From NCBI GenBank assembly GCA_022257805.1, contig JAKOPB010000012.1, positions 1-9,056 on the forward strand: a stretch of DNA of 9,056 nt, given 5' to 3'. The notes beneath the pieces are model-generated. The model was not told the DNA's origin. It saw only the letters and a program-made list of their open reading frames with translations, and made no database searches. Position 1 is the stretch's first letter, and every line of letters begins with the position of its first letter. Both the position numbers and the translations under genes were made by a program. Source of the stretch: Nanobdellati archaeon. Lineage in GTDB: Archaea; Aenigmatarchaeota; Aenigmatarchaeia; PWEA01. Positions 6,099 through 9,056 of this stretch are shown here, in pieces.

Positions 6099-6112
6099 TT
6101 TATATTTTTAAT
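6099..6112. promoter_or_regulatory. Shared AT-rich promoter region between pilin-like gene and nop5
   Basis: The 72-nt gap between the divergent starts at 6068 (-) and 6141 (+) contains TTTATATTTTTAAT. Read on the + strand it is a TATA box about 36 nt before the nop5 ATG. Read on the - strand it is TTAAAAATATAAA about 37 nt before the pilin-like ATG. Both distances suit short leaders, so one box may serve both directions. A second AT stretch at 6078-6088 is too close to the - strand ATG for a standard promoter. Confidence 0.6.
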
Positions 6113-6140
6113 AGTTGATGTGTTATAAGAAAGGTGGAGT

Positions 6141-7202
6141 ATGTCAAACGAAAACTTTGTTTTCCTCACTGCGGAAGTACCTGGAGTTTTTGCCTTCGAC
6201 AGAGGGAAAAATGTTGTGAAATCTTCTATTTTTCCCAGGGATGCGGAAGAAATACAGGGTAAATTGGATGACCTGAAAAAAGGAAAGGTCGTCGAAGAGC
6301 TTGAGGCAGTTCTTGGGGACCTCGATGCCGAAAATATAATTACCGAGTTTCCTCTCGAGATCGAAGGTTTCAATGTGGAGGTCAAGGATGAAACATCTGC
6401 AAGGAAACATCTTCGGGAAAATCTAAGGGAGCTTTCGAAGGAATCGGGTTTTGTGGATAACGATGAACAGTTCAACGAGATTATTCGCGATTTACAGGTT
6501 CTCAAGACAAGGGATGGCATAAAATCGTCGGTGAAAAAGGACAAGGTCATGGCACAGGCCGTTTCTGCTCTGCAGGACCTCAGGAGAGTTTCCAACGAGT
6601 TGTCCGAGAGGCTGCGGGAGTGGTATGGTCTTTACTACCCAGAGCTCAAAATAGAGGAAAATGAAAGTTATGCGGAGCTTGTGGCCGATCTGGAAAGCAG
6701 AAGGGAGTTCGAAGACTTCGAGGGTTCGATGGGAATAGATCTTGACAAAGTGGATATAGAGGCAATGAGAAGTTTTGCCCGGCAAGTCAGCGGCATATAC
6801 AAGCAGATAGATGAACTTAAGGGCTATCTGGAGGAGGTTATGGAGGACGTAACACCGAACCTTACATTTTTGATAGGTTCGGAAATGGCCGCTCAGCTTG
6901 TTTCTTTGGCCGGATCCCTCAAGAAACTGGCAAGAATGCCCTCCTCAAAGATACAGCTACTTGGTGCTGAAAAGGCCCTTTTCCGTCATTTAAAGGGTGG
7001 AGGGAAGCCTCCTAAACACGGCGTTATCTTCAACCACCCATACATACAGCAGACGCCAGAGGGTAAGCGCGGAAAAGCTGCAAGAGCTATAGCTTCCAAA
7101 TTAATGATGGCCGCGCGAACGGACCACTATACAGGTAAGTTCAAGGGGAAGGAGTACAAGGAAGAGCTGGAAGAGGAACTGGAGGAGATAAGAAATGGAT
7201 GA
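6141..7202 (+). CDS. nop5: Nop5 (Nop56/58-like), box C/D RNP core protein
   Basis: Nop5 bridges fibrillarin to the L7Ae-bound box C/D guide RNA in the archaeal 2'-O-methylation RNP. Three parts can be seen: an N-terminal fibrillarin-binding domain (about 1-115), a long coiled coil (about 115-235, with VMAQAVSALQDLRRVSNEL and later SFARQVSGIYKQIDELKGYL), and the C-terminal NOP domain (about 237-335). The NOP domain shows the hallmark LVSLAGSLKKLARMPSSKIQ, GAEKALFRHLK (275-285) and HGVIFNHPYIQ (293-303) segments. The tail is a charged KEYKEELEEELEEI helix. At 353 residues it is slightly short for the family, without any obvious missing part. GGTGG lies just before the ATG at 6141. The gene overlaps the fibrillarin gene by 8 nt, the usual archaeal arrangement. 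Confidence 0.97.
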   Translation: MSNENFVFLTAEVPGVFAFDRGKNVVKSSIFPRDAEEIQGKLDDLKKGKVVEELEAVLGDLDAENIITEFPLEIEGFNVEVKDETSARKHLRENLRELSKESGFVDNDEQFNEIIRDLQVLKTRDGIKSSVKKDKVMAQAVSALQDLRRVSNELSERLREWYGLYYPELKIEENESYAELVADLESRREFEDFEGSMGIDLDKVDIEAMRSFARQVSGIYKQIDELKGYLEEVMEDVTPNLTFLIGSEMAAQLVSLAGSLKKLARMPSSKIQLLGAEKALFRHLKGGGKPPKHGVIFNHPYIQQTPEGKRGKAARAIASKLMMAARTDHYTGKFKGKEYKEELEEELEEIRNG

Positions 7203-7848
7203 GATCTTTGAAAACGTCTTTGAATTAAAAGGAGATCTGTATACAGTTAACCTTGATCCGGGAGAGAAAGTATATGGCGAAGAGCTTATAAAGCGAGATG
7301 GCGTCGAGTATAGACGCTGGGATCCTAATAGGTCCAAACTATCTGCAGCACTGAGGAGAGGTCTTGATAAGTTCCCATTGAAGGAAGGTACAAAGGTGCT
7401 TTATCTTGGTGCAGCACAGGGGACCACACCGTCACACGTTTCCGATATCATCGGAAGAAAAGGTATAGTTTATCTCGTTGAGTTTTCAGAGAGAGCCATG
7501 AGAGATTTACTTGAGTTATGTGAGAGAAGAGGTAACATGGTTCCTATACTTGCAGACGCCAGAAAGCCTGAAGAATATAACTGGGTAGAGAAGGTTGATT
7601 TACTGTATCAGGACGTTGCTCAGCCCGACCAGATAAAGATTCTCAGACGCAATGCAAAGAAGTTTTTGAGAGAGGATGGATGGATTATGATAGCAGTAAA
7701 GGCCCGGGCAATAGACGTTTCGAAGGAACCGAAGGAAATATACGAGGAAATAAAACCCGGTCTGGAGAAGGATTTTGATATATTTGATTTCCTAGAACTG
7801 GATCCATACGAAGGAGATCATGGTTTTATTTTGGCTCGGAAGCGTTAA
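7195..7848 (+). CDS. flpA: Fibrillarin, rRNA/tRNA 2'-O-methyltransferase
   Basis: This is the SAM-dependent enzyme of the box C/D RNP; it methylates ribose 2'-OH groups at positions set by the guide RNA. The Rossmann motif I reads VLYLGAAQGTTPSHVSDI (about residues 68-85), with Q75 where many homologs have S. The K-D-K-H catalytic set is complete: K48 in WDPNRSKL, D140 in LLYQDVAQPDQ, K169 in MIAVKARAID and H209 in EGDHGFI. The 217-residue length is close to other archaeal fibrillarins, which lack the eukaryotic glycine-arginine domain. The ATG at 7195 lies within the last codons of nop5, after GGAGGAG (7183-7189), so translation is probably coupled. The stop codon overlaps that of the convergent DHH gene. 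Confidence 0.97.
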   Translation: MDEIFENVFELKGDLYTVNLDPGEKVYGEELIKRDGVEYRRWDPNRSKLSAALRRGLDKFPLKEGTKVLYLGAAQGTTPSHVSDIIGRKGIVYLVEFSERAMRDLLELCERRGNMVPILADARKPEEYNWVEKVDLLYQDVAQPDQIKILRRNAKKFLREDGWIMIAVKARAIDVSKEPKEIYEEIKPGLEKDFDIFDFLELDPYEGDHGFILARKR

Positions 7849-8882
7849 CTAATACCTTCTAGGATTTCTCGGAATCTTTCCAGTACGATATCTTCCTTGT
7901 TTCTTTTGACAAAACCGCCCGCTGCCTCCGGGTGCCCTCCACCTGAACCGTGTCTACCTATCGATTTTTTCAGTATCTGGGAGACATCCTCCCTGCCGTT
8001 TTGACATCTGCCGGATATCTTCATGCCGTAGCTTTCCTTCTGATAAACTATTATCACAGATTCAGGTTTTTCATTCGACATATTCGTTGCAAGATCAGAG
8101 ACCAGAGAGTAATTGGATCTTATTTCGTACAGATATGAATCGGTTTCTGGGAAGTATTCAGCCTCTTCCTCAAAGGTGGTTTTCTCCTTTTCAAGTTCTT
8201 TGATATATATCTCATAGAAGTCCTTGAGTTCGGTTTTGAAGATATCATTTGGTTCCACTGCATTTTTCATAATTTCTTGACTCTTTTTTATGCCATCGAG
8301 ACCTTCTACAACCTTTGAAGCCTCTATCATGTCGGCTATCATACCGAGCTTACTGTCCTTCATTTCATTGTACGTGTAACTCTTTCCACCGATGATATCA
8401 GGATTTTCCTCGGCGACAATTTCCAGTAAATCCTGGCAGTCCTCCACACCATGATCGCCAACAACCCCGACACCGGCTTTCCATGCGATACCTTTTGGGT
8501 CTTCCAGTAGTTTGTAGACAAGATATGAGGCAGGTAGATAATCGTCTGGATTTTCGAACCTTGGGTTTTGGTGTAAAATGTTGCTGCTTGTTAGATTTCT
8601 TTCTGGTGGGTGATGATCTAGGACAAATACCTTTTTTTTCAGTTCTTCAGTTACGGATAGCTGATCGACCGGTATGTCGAGGAATACTACGCTCTCGCTG
8701 TCCTTCAGAGATTCCATGAGTCCATCGCTGAGCTGTATCCCGGGACCATCATTTGGAACAGCAGTACCTGAGATGGCTTCCTGGATCAGGGAGGCAGAAC
8801 ATACACCATCAGCATCTTTGTGGTAGACTATTGTAGGTCTTTCCAAACCTTCCAGAAACCTTCTACTCTTCTTGTAGTTCAA
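7845..8882 (-). CDS. DHH/DHHA1-family phosphoesterase (RecJ/NrnA-like)
   Basis: About 345 residues. Numbering below uses the longer GTG start at 8891. DHH motifs are in order: HKDADG (24-29, D26 and D28), a lone aspartate in VFLDIPVD (D72), the DHH triad DHHPP (92-96) and GVVGDHGVED (D146). The DHHA1 domain ends with GRHGSGGGHPEAAGGFV (about 311-328). All expected metal ligands are present, so it should be an active Mn-dependent phosphodiesterase. Family members include RecJ 5'-3' ssDNA exonucleases, the archaeal GINS-associated nuclease, and nanoRNase/pAp or cyclic-dinucleotide hydrolases. The short length and lack of an extra OB domain make RecJ-type ssDNA activity less certain. The start is debatable: GTG at 8891 touches the Shine-Dalgarno AGGAGGTG, while TTG at 8882 lies 6 nt after it and is preferred. 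It overlaps the upstream HD gene by 20 nt. Confidence 0.92.
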   Translation of the reverse strand: MNYKKSRRFLEGLERPTIVYHKDADGVCSASLIQEAISGTAVPNDGPGIQLSDGLMESLKDSESVVFLDIPVDQLSVTEELKKKVFVLDHHPPERNLTSSNILHQNPRFENPDDYLPASYLVYKLLEDPKGIAWKAGVGVVGDHGVEDCQDLLEIVAEENPDIIGGKSYTYNEMKDSKLGMIADMIEASKVVEGLDGIKKSQEIMKNAVEPNDIFKTELKDFYEIYIKELEKEKTTFEEEAEYFPETDSYLYEIRSNYSLVSDLATNMSNEKPESVIIVYQKESYGMKISGRCQNGREDVSQILKKSIGRHGSGGGHPEAAGGFVKRNKEDIVLERFREILEGIS

Positions 8883-9056
8883 ATATTGCACCTCCTCCTA
8901 ACATGTTTTCTTCTTTCATCTCTGCATCAAGGGAATCTGCGTGGTGAAGAATCCTGGCTTCGTCCGATTTTGGCACGGCCTCATGTGTTTCACCGCCGTG
9001 GCCCATTACGATCTCTATGACCTTTTCAGGGAAGTTTCTTGAATAAAGCTCACATG
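8863..9056 (-). CDS. HD-domain phosphohydrolase, C-terminal end (5' part outside window)
   Basis: Reading the - strand from 9054 gives 63 residues and a TAG at 8865-8863. The visible part starts CELYSRNFPEKVIEIVMGHG, continues through GGETHEAVPKSDEARILHHADSLDAEM and ends FELQEE. The GH-G, histidine pair and ILHHADSLDA segments match the C-terminal half of HD-superfamily metal-dependent hydrolases, close in style to the YhaM-type 3'-5' exoribonuclease HD domain, where the final aspartate of HxxAD binds metal. The first HD motif must lie upstream of the window. The last 20 nt or so overlap the DHH gene, so the two - strand genes are probably one operon with coupled translation. The HD fold is likely; the substrate is unknown. 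Confidence 0.8.
   Translation of the reverse strand, partial: CELYSRNFPEKVIEIVMGHGGETHEAVPKSDEARILHHADSLDAEMKEENMLGGGAIFELQEE
8883..8890 (-). promoter_or_regulatory. Strong Shine-Dalgarno deciding the DHH start
   Basis: On the - strand, AGGAGGAGGTG occupies about 8899-8889, inside the end of the HD gene. Its final AGGAGGTG is an eight-base match to the archaeal anti-Shine-Dalgarno. It includes the GTG at 8891-8889 itself and leaves CAATAT (8888-8883) as a 6-nt spacer before TTG at 8882. The spacing therefore favours TTG as the initiation codon. Confidence 0.6.

Noticed and set aside
6092..6595. 167-codon minus-strand frame opposite nop5
   Set aside because: Nop5 on the + strand is unambiguous; the antisense frame is serine-rich with no motif.
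1..9056. CRISPR array, insertion sequence, prophage or toxin-antitoxin module
   Set aside because: No repeated spacer-type array, terminal inverted repeats, transposase or toxin-like small gene pair could be found by reading both strands.

Overview
The window comes from an archaeon. It carries aIF1A, both subunits of topoisomerase VI, the Nop5-fibrillarin pair of the box C/D RNP, a class III (pilin-type) signal peptide, tRNA genes interrupted by bulge-helix-bulge introns, TATA-like promoter boxes and AGGTGAT-type ribosome-binding sites. The gene set fits a euryarchaeal or DPANN-type lineage. The conserved APLFVKI block in one small gene and the reduced intergenic spacing lean toward DPANN, but the lineage cannot be fixed from this sequence alone.

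Layout, left to right. Bases 1-3441 (+ strand) are an information-processing operon: the 3' part of aIF1A, a two-KH-domain protein related to Pno1/Dim2, and top6B and top6A. The genes are packed with gaps of 19 and 1 nt, then an 8-nt overlap. Bases 3442-4816 (+) hold a tRNA-Asn gene with a 15-nt intron, a short acidic protein that may have a Pcc1-like fold, an acidic coiled-coil protein of unknown function, and a tRNA-Leu(CAA) gene that appears to carry two introns, one in the D-arm and one in the anticodon loop. Bases 4821-6068 (- strand) are a small cell-surface cassette: a pilin-like protein followed by a secreted, cysteine-rich, acidic protein. Bases 6141-7848 (+) are the nop5-fibrillarin operon, read divergently from the pilin-like gene. 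Bases 7845-9056 (-) are a DHH/DHHA1 phosphoesterase and, upstream of it and overlapping it, the C-terminal end of an HD-domain hydrolase that runs off the right edge.

The housekeeping genes cover translation initiation, probable small-subunit or RNA binding (KH), DNA topology (Topo VI), RNA 2'-O-methylation (Nop5 plus fibrillarin with guide RNAs) and probable nucleic-acid or nucleotide turnover (DHH and HD). The least ordinary items are the two-intron tRNA-Leu, the pilin-like/Cys-rich surface pair, the uncharacterised APLFVKI coiled-coil protein, and the DHH gene, whose Shine-Dalgarno placement argues for a TTG start. I see no CRISPR array, insertion sequence, phage gene or obvious defence system. 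No stretch over 300 bases lacks a gene.
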